In this document: one piece after another, positions 53,937 to 63,732 of the stretch
Position numbering within the stretch: the stretch's first letter is position 1
How the letters are laid out: every line of letters starts with the position of its first letter
NCBI RefSeq assembly: GCF_002104995.1
Contig: NW_024468249.1
Span: forward strand, 1,612,001 to 1,676,000
Reading direction: 5' to 3'
DNA length: 64,000 bases
Origin: Linderina pennispora
Taxonomy: Eukaryota; Kickxellomycota; Kickxellomycetes; Kickxellales; Kickxellaceae
Notes under the pieces: generated by a model
Told to the model about the DNA's origin: nothing
The model's database searches: none
What the model saw: only the letters and a program-made list of their open reading frames with translations
Position numbers and translations under genes: made by a program

Positions 53937-54532
53937 CTACTTCTTCGACGCGCCCAGCTTGAATGTGCCCTTGCGTTCGTGCTCGCGCTGCTTCCTGAGC
54001 CACTTGCGGTAGCCCTGCAGCGAGTTGATCTTCTCGCCGTAAAAGTCCGGCAGCGGGTTGTTCACCGACGAAAAGCTCGGATCCGACCTGGTTTGCCTTG
54101 ATATGGTGGAAGAACTCGGCCTCCTTCTGGTCCAGCGTCTGTGCCAGCCGCCGGTTCCCGATCTTGTACCAGACGCGGCCCACCGAGGGGCCCACCGCAA
54201 ATCCCATCACGCCGCAGAACATCGTCGCGCCGCCCAGAATGACAATCGGGTCCACGCCAAACAGCGTCGTTTGCGGGTTGATCGGCAGTGAAGCAAATAC
54301 CGCTGCTCCGCCCGCCAGGACCCAGCATCGAGCAGGGAAGCGCCGCCAGGCGCTCCCATAGACGCCGCTGCTTGCGCAGCTGGAAGAACTCTTGCCAGTT
54401 TATCTGCGCTGGCGTCTCGTTCTGAACCGGGCGGGTCAGGTGGAACCGCCGAATTAGGACCTTCTGCTGTTGCTGCTTGGTATAGGCTGTGCGCGCCGTC
54501 AGACGCAGCATATTAGTCGTAGTGCCGAGCAT
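53937..54532 (-). CDS. PAM17: Mitochondrial import motor subunit Pam17
   Basis: An inner-membrane subunit of the presequence translocase-associated motor, needed for matrix import. From 54532: a basic Ser/Thr/Arg presequence with R-R-F-H-L-T-R. Then W-Q-E-F-F-Q-L-R-K-Q-R-R-L-W-E-R, the family block, S-L-P-I-N-P-Q-T, a first membrane helix F-G-V-D-P-I-V-I-L-G-G-A-T-M-F-C-G, the V-G-P-S-V-G-R loop, E-F-F-H-H-I-K-A-N and the end N-N-P-L-P-D-F-Y-G-E-K-I-N-S-L-Q-G-Y-R-K-W-L. One-base slips near 54310 and 54085 change frame. It is convergent with NBP35, the stops about 30 bases apart. Confidence 0.9.
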
Positions 54533-54590
54533 TGGTTAGCGAAATCTGAATAAGAAGCAAATGGCTGAAATCTAAAAGCTGGGACTGTAA

Positions 54591-54908
54591 ATGGAGACAA
54601 AAGATGCTATTGCCGCCTATCGGGCTTCTCTTGTCAATGACATAACATCAGCCCCGACTAGTGGCGATCCGAATCACGTGTTCAGATTAGCATCCCACCA
54701 TTTTTGCCGCACGCGTGGGCTGAGGACTGCGGTTGCTGCTGTGTATAGTCGTCTGCACAGCTCTAGTGCAAAGACGAACGCGCCGTCGAATACTAATGCT
54801 GCTGGGCTTCTAAACAAATTTCTGGATATGCGGCGCTTTGACCAAGAGATGGATGATTGTAAATCAATTGTCACATTCCTCGTGGAGAAGGGGTTTAAAA
54901 AAGCATGA
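54591..54908 (+). CDS. Small hypothetical protein
   Basis: An open frame of 105 residues, starting M-E-T-K-D-A-I-A-A-Y-R-A-S-L and ending G-F-K-K-A. It is helical in appearance, Ser/Asn-rich in the middle, with no signal peptide or domain I recognise. It starts 58 bases from the divergent PAM17 and ends 13 bases from the stop of TMEM33. This tight spacing is typical of the dense block around it, so it may be real. Nothing supports a function. Confidence 0.45.
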   Translation: METKDAIAAYRASLVNDITSAPTSGDPNHVFRLASHHFCRTRGLRTAVAAVYSRLHSSSAKTNAPSNTNAAGLLNKFLDMRRFDQEMDDCKSIVTFLVEKGFKKA

Positions 54909-54921
54909 TTCCAAAGAAAAT

Positions 54922-55869
54922 CTACTGCTGCTGCTGCTGCTGCTGCTGCTGGTTGGCAGTAGGGTCCATGATCATGGCACCCATCCTGCACAGAATGTCA
55001 CGCCCCTTGACATACACGTCCGTCACTACATGCGGCACATTGGCGCTGGCCTGGGGCGGCACCAGCACACGATCCAGGAAAGTGCGCACACGCCTGAACG
55101 CCTGGCGCGTCGGCGCACTGAGCGCAAACCGGAACCGCAGGAACTGTGCATAGAAGATCGGCGCCAGCAGCGGTGTCTGGAACGTAATCGCGCCAAGCGT
55201 CAGCCACGTGCCTACCACAGCCACCTCCCACACACCAACCTCCCGCAGCGCCGGCGAGTAGTACTTCGAGCTCAGCTCTCCCAGCATCTTGCTGGTAGCG
55301 TGCAGCCGGGCTCAGGGCAATGGGCGCGCCGTTCGCCTGCCGCGCCGCCTGCAGCTCCGCTGGCACGCCGGGGAAGAAGATCGGAATCAGGGTCGACCGC
55401 GAGTACGTAATCACGTGGAACAGCGAAAACACAACGAACGGCAGCAATGTCACAACAATCGCCCGCTGCGTAAACCAGTAGAACGCCAGAAGGAGGTACT
55501 CGACGTTCTCGTCGAGAATCAGCCGCCGAACGAAACGCCAGGTTGAGCTGCGGAGGACCGTACGTCTTGTATATCACGAATGGTATACGAGAGCAGCGCT
55601 CCCATGTACGCAGACGAATAGTACCAGTTGGCGGAGCTCGCTCCAAGCATCCGCTTCAGATAATACATGACACCGAACGTCAGCACCACCACGTGCCCAA
55701 TCCACCAGTAGAACTGGGCAGTCTACAGGATACCAGCCTCTTTTTGTTAGCAGCCATGAATTCGATGCAGGTGCATCCGTCATTCTTTTGGAACGGCTTG
55801 GCTTACCTGGGCCAAGTTGGTCAAGCGCACTGAAACTGGCGACGGGCGAGAATGTGCCGGCTGTGCCAT
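54922..55869 (-). CDS. TMEM33/Pom33-family membrane protein
   Basis: A polytopic ER and nuclear-envelope protein; Pom33 of yeast helps place nuclear pores, and TMEM33 shapes ER tubules. Exon 1 (55807-55869) starts M-A-Q-P-A-H-S and ends N-L-A-Q before GTAAGC. The 84-base intron (55723-55806) ends CTGTAG, and exon 2 reads T-A-Q-F-Y-W-W-I-G-H-V-V-V-L-T-F. After slips near 55540 and 55300 the family block F-S-L-F-H-V-I-T-Y-S-R-S appears, then Y-A-Q-F-L-R-F-R-F and V-Y-V-K-G-R-D-I-L. The tail is a CAG-coded glutamine run. The intron phase and the W-W-I-G-H element support the exon call. Confidence 0.85.
54925..54951. repeat. CTG/CAG run coding the C-terminal polyglutamine of TMEM33
   Basis: Nine CAG codons on the coding strand end the protein. 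This is the second pure CAG run in the window; the first is in prefoldin 2. Confidence 0.9.
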
Positions 55870-56262
55870 TCTGAGTGAAAGTAGAAAGAAATAAAGGCCA
55901 CTGAAATGTAAGGGTGGAAAAAGCGCTCCGAAAGAGGTAGAACAGGAAGGAAGTATGCAATTTCGAAAGATGCCCAAATGCACTATGCGCAACCGCCAAG
56001 CGCTCTCTACCCTAACTGAGCGCACCCCGATGACAGGCAGCCAGCATCTGGTGATCCGCACACTTTGATTTCCGGCGGGTACTGATCAGCGCGCTCGACT
56101 GGGCTCAGCATGTGATGCTCATCTTCCGGCGTCAAATGCCCTTTTCCCCGGGCCGTGGTCGTGGAAAAGCCGACGGTGTCCGGCAGACGACCAGAAACCA
56201 AAGCGAGGCAGCGCGCAGTAGACACACGCAGCTCTCCTCTCTAGTACTCAGTTTTAGACACC
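55870..56262. other. Divergent promoter space between TMEM33 and histidine phosphatase
   Basis: About 390 bases with no gene. No TATA is evident. The 3' half has several CTC-rich stretches close to the start at 56263. Confidence 0.5.
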
Positions 56263-57121
56263 ATGGACTCCTCTCACCACCGAACAGATTGAGCTGCCCT
56301 CTGGCATGCTCACCTGCTACTTTATCCGCCACGGCGAGCGCATCGACCACATTGACGACGAGTGGGCAAAGACCGCAACCACCCCCTACGACCCGCCCCT
56401 GACTGCCGACGGCCACCATCAAGCCCGCAAGACCGGCAATCTTATCTATGACCTTGAAATCGAGGCTGGCAGTGCCCTGCCCTATGCAAAGGACATCATC
56501 TCCCAGACCTCGTACCACGTCGTCACGTCGCCGTTCCTGCGCTGTGTGCAGACGTCCGACAGTCTGTTTCAAGGCTTCCGTACCAGGGCCAAATCCGTGC
56601 AGTGGAATGTGGCTGTGGAACCCGGTCTGTCGGAGCTCATGAACGACCAGTACTTTGACGAGCAGGTGCCAAGCACCATCATCGATCAGCGGCGCGCCGA
56701 GATTAAGGCTGGCGAGGTCTGCAGGGACATGCAGCATGACGCGAGGTATGTGGAGGCGAGCCAGAGCCTGCCAGTGTATCCCGAGAACTTCCAGGATATG
56801 ATGGCCAGGTTTGTGTCGACACTGGACCGCACTGGCACATACTTTGCCAATGAAATGTACAAGGAGGACTTGTGTTCATTTGGTCCGCCCAGGCGCCGTG
56901 TTGTCGTGTTTGTCACGCATGGGGCTGGCATCAACTCGCTGATCTGGGCCACGACTTCCAAGTACGGCCGCAACGATGCTGACTATTGCTGTCTGACACG
57001 CGCCAAGCTGGCTGCACGGCGGGATGCTCGCCCGCTGCTGGATTTCGGCACCTCTCGCATCTCGTCATTCATATGGAATGTCGACTACAGGGCATATAAC
57101 AAGCACTTGGCTGTATTGTAA
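56263..57121 (+). CDS. Histidine phosphatase (phosphoglycerate mutase-like)
   Basis: Member of the two-histidine phosphatase family. The catalytic R-H-G motif is Y-F-I-R-H-G-E-R-I-D near the start; the second His is in V-V-F-V-T-H-G-A-G-I-N. P-F-L-R-C-V-Q-T and V-E-P-G-L-S-E-L are the usual supporting elements, of UBASH3/TFIIIC-subunit type rather than glycolytic mutase. The in-frame ATG at 56306 is internal. An upstream ATG at 56263 (M-D-S-S, then T-E-Q-I-E-L-P-S-G in the other frame after one excess C near 56278) gives the likelier N-terminus. About 285 residues. No signal peptide. Substrate unknown. Confidence 0.85.
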
Positions 57122-57183
57122 TATCTACGAGGACTATGTTTCCCGTTCTTTTTAAAGTGATAGATGATATAACCCCTGCTCAA

Positions 57184-57790
57184 CTAGAAGCGCTTCGATG
57201 TCTTGATGTTCGACCGGTTAGCCAGCACCATCTTGTGCAACTGCAGCTTCTTCTCAAGCACGCCTGACGTGCCGTTGATAATCGCCTGCAGCTCGCCCGA
57301 CAGCCGCATGTGGAACTTGCGCTCGTTTCTCTTCTTGACCGAGTCCAGAATCCACACGATTGCACGCCGCCTCCGCTGCCGCAGGTTCAGCGGCCGCGGA
57401 ATCTGAATCACCTTGGACCCCTGCCGTCCGCTCTTCGTGTCCATAACCGGTGCTGCCAGCTCAACCGCATCCTGCACCACCTTGTACGGATCGGAGTTCG
57501 TGTGTGCACGGATATCAAGCATCGCTTCCTGCACAAACCGCTCAGCACGCAGCTTCTTGCCGTCGCGCATGATTGTGTTCACCAGCTGCGAAAGGAGCGG
57601 ATCAGCACGCAGGCGTGCACGGTCCTCGGTGCTGATCACCGGCTCCGGAATCGAGTTGCGCGGGTTGATCGCTACCTGGCGAGTCCTCCAGCACCTGCTT
57701 GGTGATTTCAAGCTGCCGTTTCGTCACGTACGTGCGCTGCAGAAACTGTGCTGGCGCTGCAAAGGGGCGTGTGAACAGTGCGCGGAACAT
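57184..57790 (-). CDS. RSM7: Mitochondrial small-subunit ribosomal protein uS7m
   Basis: Bacterial-type ribosomal protein S7, in mitochondria. The N-terminus (M-F-R-A-L-F-T-R-P-F-A-A-P-A-Q-F) is a basic presequence at 57790. The core shows P-L-L-S-Q-L-V-N-T-I-M-R-D-G-K-K-L-R-A-E-R, V-E-L-A-A-P-V-M-D-T-K, a basic R-P-L-N-L-R-Q-R-R-R-R-A-I loop and the C-terminal M-R-L-S-G-E-L-Q-A-I with K-K-L-Q-L-H-K-M-V. This is the S7 fold that contacts the 3' major domain of 12S-like rRNA. A single frame change near 57680 joins the two parts. Its length of about 200 residues is as expected. Confidence 0.92.
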
Positions 57791-58026
57791 GTTTTTGAGA
57801 AATGTGAGTGCGCTATCTTCAAATAAATAGAGGGAAATGCAATGGAATTCGAGAATTAGCGTGCTTACAAGAGCAAAAATTCTCTTTCCTGAGCCTGGCT
57901 CAGAGCTTGGCAGGGTGGATCGCGCATCGAAAAATACGCTGGGCACTGATGATAACTGCTAATCGGCTGATTACATTTGGTGCTGATCGGTCCCGTGATG
58001 GTGGTAGTTGCAGCGAAATGCCTGTT

Positions 58027-58356
58027 TTATTGGCTCGCTACTATTTGCTTCTTTGTGACTAAAAGGGTTGCATGATATACTATCCAACGTAAACACAAAT
58101 AATTTTTGTAGCAAGCCCTGCTAAGCTCGATTTTACCGTGGAGCTCGTGGTCATCGACCGTTAACGTAATTGGAACTTCATGCGAGAGGTTTAGAACGTC
58201 CAGTCGTATATCCTCTTTGAACTCCTCCAGCTTTCGGTCACCTCGGGCGCCATACATGATTTTCCTTGGAACAAGGTTCTGACGAATGACAAGCAGACGA
58301 ATTATATAAGTAGTCATTTCTATGAGCGATTTGGAAGGAAATTCAGCATTCGACAA
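58027..58356 (-). CDS. Small orphan protein, copy 1 of a beta-grasp-like pair
   Basis: A 109-residue frame. The start M-S-N-A-E-F-P-S-K at 58356 is not firm; a Met at about 58317 is possible. The body alternates short strands and one helix: I-I-R-L-L-V-I-R-Q-N-L-V-P-R-K-I-M, then L-E-E-F-K-E-D-I-R, then P-I-T-L-T-V-D-D-H-E-L-H-G. This pattern parallels the C-terminal part of the next gene at 58806-59211, which has K-I-M-V-D-G-Y-E-L-M-D. The strand-helix-strand order is ubiquitin-like in appearance; that is inference. Unlike its neighbour it lacks an N-terminal membrane segment, so it may be a truncated copy. Confidence 0.5.
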   Translation of the reverse strand: MSNAEFPSKSLIEMTTYIIRLLVIRQNLVPRKIMYGARGDRKLEEFKEDIRLDVLNLSHEVPITLTVDDHELHGKIELSRACYKNYLCLRWIVYHATLLVTKKQIVASQ

Positions 58357-58805
58357 TTGGCAACAAAGTGGCTACTCAGCCAGTATTTATATACTATTTC
58401 TATGAGAATCCAACAAACATACTCTTCTAATTTCTGTCAGCTTATATCTACTCTGGCGATGTATCAGACCGTTCAATCATTAATAAAGAGTATCGATGAT
58501 GCCAAGTACACATGTTGCATCAAAACCGTAGGCAGCCATATACGACCTGAGTTTTCAGACTCAATGTGCCACCATGGTCAACAGTTTAAATGCAAAGAAA
58601 TCTAAATCGGACTTCTTTATTGTGGCATGTTTAATGAAACCAAGGCTATCTGGTGATAGTCAGCTCTTATATCAGAATGGTGTACCAACAAATTGATGGC
58701 CAATTCTGTTTGTAATTCGCATGCATAGTGTATATATACTTCCTATATATATGCCAGTGGTGAGTTGATATGTGGAGCAGCTCTGTATTGGGCACATAGG
58801 AAAAG
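58357..58805. other. AT-rich spacer between the two small orphan genes
   Basis: No supported gene. The one short + strand frame lies in AT-rich sequence and lacks any landmark. Confidence 0.5.
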
Positions 58806-59211
58806 CTAGTTGTCAAAGGTGACTCCCAGGCTGGCTCCGGGCCTGAGAACATGCGAGACAGGCACATTGTCCATCAGCTCATATCCATCAACCATGATCT
58901 TTGGCAGCGAGTCGCTAGACGTTCCAAACACTTTGGCCAGTTCAGTCCCGGATATCTTTGACAGATCTTTTACCGCATGTGAAAATGACCTTTTGGGCCG
59001 GCTTGTTTGGACGATAGATCTCTAGATGGAGCGTGGTTCTGCTGATGTATGTAATGAGTGGACCGATATTGGGGATGACAAATGTGTAGACGGTGTAGCC
59101 TGCTGCAGCGATTCCTGTGACGATAATGAGCTCCTTGGTAAAAAGGACCGCCAGAATAGTAACTGCAATAATAAGAACAAGAAAAAGGGCTAGGGCAAAG
59201 TTCAGTTGCAT
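58806..59211 (-). CDS. Small membrane protein, copy 2 of a beta-grasp-like pair
   Basis: About 134 codons. The N-terminus is a strong double membrane segment: L-A-L-F-L-V-L-I-I-A-V-T-I-L-A-V-L-F then I-I-V-T-G-I-A-A-A-G-Y-T-V. After a frame slip near 58980 (K-V-I-F-T, then V-K-D-L-S-K-I-S-G-T) follows a soluble C-terminal part with L-P-K-I-M-V-D-G-Y-E-L-M-D-N and V-L-R-P-G-A-S-L-G-V-T-F ending at a stop at 58806. The R-P-N-K-P-A-Q-K-V-I start of the soluble part lines up with R-Q-N-L-V-P-R-K-I-M of copy 1. I do not recognise a family. A membrane-tethered small fold of unknown function is the best description. Confidence 0.55.
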
Positions 59212-60440
59212 TGTAAAGAAGTGCTAGGTTTGCAATAAAAGTGGGCTAATGGCTATGAGTTTGCCAGTGAGCAGCCTTGGTATTTATTTGCGTTTCGGAG
59301 GAAATAATGGCCCAGTGATACTTGGCTGGGGACTATTAGTATTGAGACCCATGGAGAACTGCCATGTAATATGATGATGCTGGATATTCCGAGGGTCGAA
59401 TTAGATGCAGGCAACACACAGGGGATTGCTTGATTTCCTTGGCATAAATCACAAGATTGAAGGATACTTTCACACTGCTGTTGGGTGTGTTTCATTGGTG
59501 GTTTTTAGATGGCCATTTTTGGAAACTTGACGTCAATAGCCTCCAACTGACACAGTCAAACAGCTACTCCATGCCAGTATGCTCTGCAGCCTGGCCACCG
59601 CAGTGCTTGTGCGCAGAAAGGGCAACAGCGTATACAGCAGCTGCAGCCAAACACCTGAGCGATGCATATGATACTATCCATTTGTTCCATTTTGCCAATC
59701 TTCACTTGTTCTCCAAATAATAACCACTTAAAACTTCTCAATTCAGAATTAAGATGACCAATGTTGCGCAGCATCTGAAAACAGCATCGAAATCTTTGAA
59801 AAAAAAGCAAGCGCACCCAGGTATGGCAGCCCTGGCGGCTACTATAGCTACTGAGCACAGCACCTAACTTTGACTGCTAAGGAACGCCTGTATATGTATA
59901 TGTATGATATAGAAGACATAGGAAACACATTTGTGTATAAATAGTATGTGGTCAAACCGCATGCCCACAGATATGATACCAGTTAAGGCGGATATGTAGT
60001 CGCCATAGCGCTCATTATCCGTTCTGGATTGTTGTGGCTGCTTATCTTCAATCATGAATGACTACGTTCTGAATTGAAAATTACGCTTGTACTATAATTG
60101 CTTTTCCACTGTTTACTCTAAAATCACTAGTTGCTGCTTTTTGTGTACTTTGGTTTTAAACCTCTACTTTTGCATTTGCATTTCAAACACACATTAAATC
60201 ACAATTCCACCTTTGCTCTACAATGACTGTTACCCAAAGATGGTGAGCGGCCTAGCAAAGAAGCCTAAATTAGGAGAATGTCTCGATTGAGCATATCTGG
60301 TGCTACCGTTCTTGCTGTTGCTGTCACCTAGGCTGGAGGCGTGGTTTCCTAGAGCTTCAGACTACATCCATCTCCCAGAACACCACCATCAAGGCAGGTG
60401 GTAGCTCTTTCTTCTCTGTCACCTAAAGAGCAAGGTCAGC
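59212..60440. other. AT-rich gene-poor region
   Basis: No supported gene. At about 60220-60420 the + strand reads L-S-I-S-G-A-T-V-L-A-V-A-V-T and further pieces broken by stops, perhaps the decayed start of the relic that follows. Confidence 0.45.
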
Positions 60441-60454
60441 GGGAGAGAGTTTAA

Positions 60455-62230
60455 TATGAACACATCTGAGTGGGCAGAACTGTCAGAAGACGGAAACGTA
60501 TATGTGGACAAATCGTATATGATGAACGCTCTTTTTTGAGATGAGCCCATGCAAGGCGATTGCTGCGTTCAGCCCACGCATAACCGGCAAACCCGCATTC
60601 TTGTCGACAGTGAAGTATTTTGCGTCGATTCATACCATGGATTTGACCAGAGCCGAGCGTCGGAGGCGGTTCATTGGTTGATGATAGAATCGGCGCGACA
60701 GAGCCCAAGTTTTTCAACGAGCACTTTGGAAAATACGTCAGTCATCAGCCTGGATATGAATGTCAGAGTAGCAGAAGAATTTCTAAGCACCCATATCAGC
60801 AATTGAAGCTGTTCGTGTCTAATATCGTGATGTACATCGTCATCAGCATAGCAATAGGGATGCATACCAAATACAATTGAAAAGGGGAAAATATGGTGTC
60901 AGAAGGTTACAAGCGATATAAATAAAATTATAGAGCGGCTGGAACACCCGAAGATGGATATATTGGTTAAAAATGTGAGAGAGTGCAGAAAGGCACTAAG
61001 CAAGTAGAAAAATATAGAAAGAAGACAAGAAGGATCCAGTCCAGTATTGGACTGGGTAGCAAAATATAAAGAGAAAATAGAACAATGAAATGAGGAAAAT
61101 CTAATTCTGATATATGGCTGTGCAGGCAGTGGTTAACGGACTCGTTGATGCTTATGGATTTATTCGGGTACATGCTAAGCCCAGCACAACACAGAGATAT
61201 TCTCGATCAATCTTGACGCGGATGGCTACGGAAAAGATGTAGCAGAAGCACTTCGGACGGAATTCAATGAGAGCCCACCTTGTTATGTTTGTTGAATGTG
61301 TGGGGATGTTAAAAGTTGATATTTAATACTGAAGAAAAGAGAGAAAACGGGAATAGGACGAGTTGCGCAGGGGAGTTTTCAATACGGTCCGTCTGTGCAA
61401 CTTATCAGAGGCTAGACTCTACCTCCATATTTGTAGGCTGTAGCGGAGCTCTCGTTGGCGCCTGGCTTGCTGTTCACCTGATTCGGCTGACATGTCGACG
61501 TCAGGGACAGCCGCAGCGGGCGCGCAACAAGCCTGAAGGCCACTCCGATTGAAGATTCTTCTCCAAATCTGCTACATACAAGGCTACCTCGCGCTAATTT
61601 CGTCGACCCATATAGGCATTCCGAAACCGATATGTCTACGATAGCTTCCTTCTACCTCTCCAAGGCGTCCTTGAGCGGTCCTGGCGCGAACTCGAACCCA
61701 TACTCAAGTATCGTTCAAGAATTCGGCTTGACCGACAGGCAGGATTGCACACTTTGCCGACTATCTCGATAAGCTAATGAACGCCACTGGTTGCGTTCGA
61801 GAGCAGCTCGCGCGAGAAGGATTATCAGCGAATGCTACACTATATTCTTTTGTGCCCTATGGAGTCGGGTGGACTATCAGATCACTGCAGAGGAATCAGA
61901 AGAGGCAGGCCGGATGGACCTGTTGCTAGAGCCGATATACAACCACCAAGCAGTTCAATAAGGTCGCTCGCAACAAGCCTGTGATCATCTTTGAGGCTGA
62001 AGCGCTTTGTGTCAGGATCATAGCAACGACTACGCTAAGGACATGCGCCAAGCAATCAAGAAAACCCACATGCTGAAAGTACGCAACGAGTCGGAAGATG
62101 TCCATTGTTCAGATCGATGACCGGTACATGAAGACAGGTCATGAACAGGTGTGAACCCGGCGATCGTCTGCTCAAGGCGGCTATCACGTTCTGGCGCAAC
62201 AGGTTCTACCTGGATTGCCTCTAACCATGT
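60455..62230 (+). pseudogene. Decayed AAA-ATPase-like/PDDEXK nuclease (DUF1703-type) gene
   Basis: Pieces in shifting frames match, in order, the N-terminal AAA-ATPase-like and C-terminal PDDEXK domains of the DUF1703 family, which is abundant in several early fungi. Seen: V-Y-V-D-K-S-Y-M at about 60500; I-T-G-K-P-A-F-L-S-T-V-K-Y-F in place of the Walker A block (the lysine is present, the G-K-S order is lost); F-F-N-E-H-F-G-K-Y near 60720; and V-I-S-L-D-M-N-V. After a poorly alignable middle come D-Y-Q-R-M-L-H-Y-I-L-L near 61830, D-Y-Q-I-T-A-E-E-E-S near 61880, G-R-M-D-L-L-L-E-P near 61910 and P-V-I-I-F-E-A-E near 61980. These last two are the D and E-x-K core of the nuclease, with Lys replaced. 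Stops occur throughout. Confidence 0.65.
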
Positions 62231-63732
62231 GCGGAATGCAGCTGGATGCCCCGAAAAGCGAGTATCTGTGCCGTTTACAAGCGAGGCCGATGCGAAGCCT
62301 TGAGGATGGTAATATTGAATTTTCTATTGATGTTGACAACCGCCTTCACTCGCACAACATCATGCATTAGTATTTTATATGACATTTCAACACTTCGCAG
62401 CACCGTGTATCTTGAAAAAGCTCCAAACCAAAGGCATTCAATATGACCAATTGTCCAACAAACGTTGCAAAAACTAAACTGTCCAAAAATCTGTGCTTGC
62501 TGGTGCAAGACATGTGCGTGGTTTCACTCACCTCACTCACCTCATAATCCTCATACTTCTTTAACTCTGCCACCAGCAGCTTTCGGGCCGCTTACTCTGA
62601 CGTCTTTGCACTGGAGCTATGAGCGCAAACTCATTATAAATGTCAGCGTGTTTACCCAGCGCCTAGCATCCTAATTTCTAAATACTACCATTCTGTTCAC
62701 TATCTCTTTGCTTTTTGTTTGGGCCTACCACATCCGGCGCATTACCATATGAGAGTATCGATTAGCATTGTTTACGCAAGTTGGAACATTACACCGATAC
62801 GCGCCATCATCCTGAGCTTCTCGCGCATCCTCTGCCTGGCAATTTACAAGAACCCACTGGCTCAGCTTCCTTGGTACAATGTAGATTACGAATGGAGATA
62901 ATCGCGTAGGTAAAACGCACCACAGTGCGCGCACGAACTATATAGACATATCTATGGAGCGCTTATGAAGAACAAATGAGAGCTGAATGGCGCTCTATTA
63001 CTGAAGAGTCTATGAATATGTGGTCCGCTCTCCCCAGACTGAGCAGGCTCAGTTTGGGCCCCAGCTGTGGAGTCCCGCGTGGGTGTTGTGGCAAGTATAG
63101 TCGTTAGTGATATGTGCTAGGCGAGTTTACTTGTCTATTTGAGTAAAAATGACAAGCTGGAGCCCCACTGCGATGATGGCACTGGCCAAATAGGTCTGAA
63201 GTTGCAGATAGCGCTCTGTGTCCCTGGACCAGAGTGTGGCTTCGGACGCACCATGAGTATTAAACAAGCGCTGTGATCCGAATCGCAGTTTGCTGCGCAT
63301 TTATAAACTCGTGGCACTTTCGCACAACTCTCCTCTCCTCGTCTCTCCTCTCCTCATTATCCCAGCCAGCCATTTCTTTCTAGTTCACCATTCCCTGAAG
63401 CAACCAAAACCTTTGCACTCGCATAATGTATGGATTCCCAAGTGTAGCCGCTGACGTAAGCTAAAACGACCGCTTGAAATTCGTCGCAACCTGCTCAAGA
63501 GTTTGACTCTCAGGAGCCGACTTGAGACGTGAGCAACGAGTGCCGTAGAAATGTGAGAAAAGTGGACTTTGATGTCTTGCTCAGAACTCTAGGAATGGGC
63601 ATATTGCACGGACCCTTCACTTTTCACACAAGCAGGAGGTGAATGCAAAAGCACCATCTCGACAGCTTCAGCCCGACGGTGTCTTTGTTCGGGAGGCAGT
63701 GATTCCTGAAAAGAAAGGTGACAATCTATTAA
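62231..63732. other. AT-rich tail with no supported gene
   Basis: Short overlapping frames only. A CT-rich stretch at 63320-63420 with a TTATAAAC near 63300 could be a promoter for the open frame at the right end. Confidence 0.4.

Noticed and set aside
58357-58605. 82-codon + strand frame between the small orphan genes
   Set aside because: AT-rich chance frame; no landmark, and it abuts the start of the minus-strand gene.
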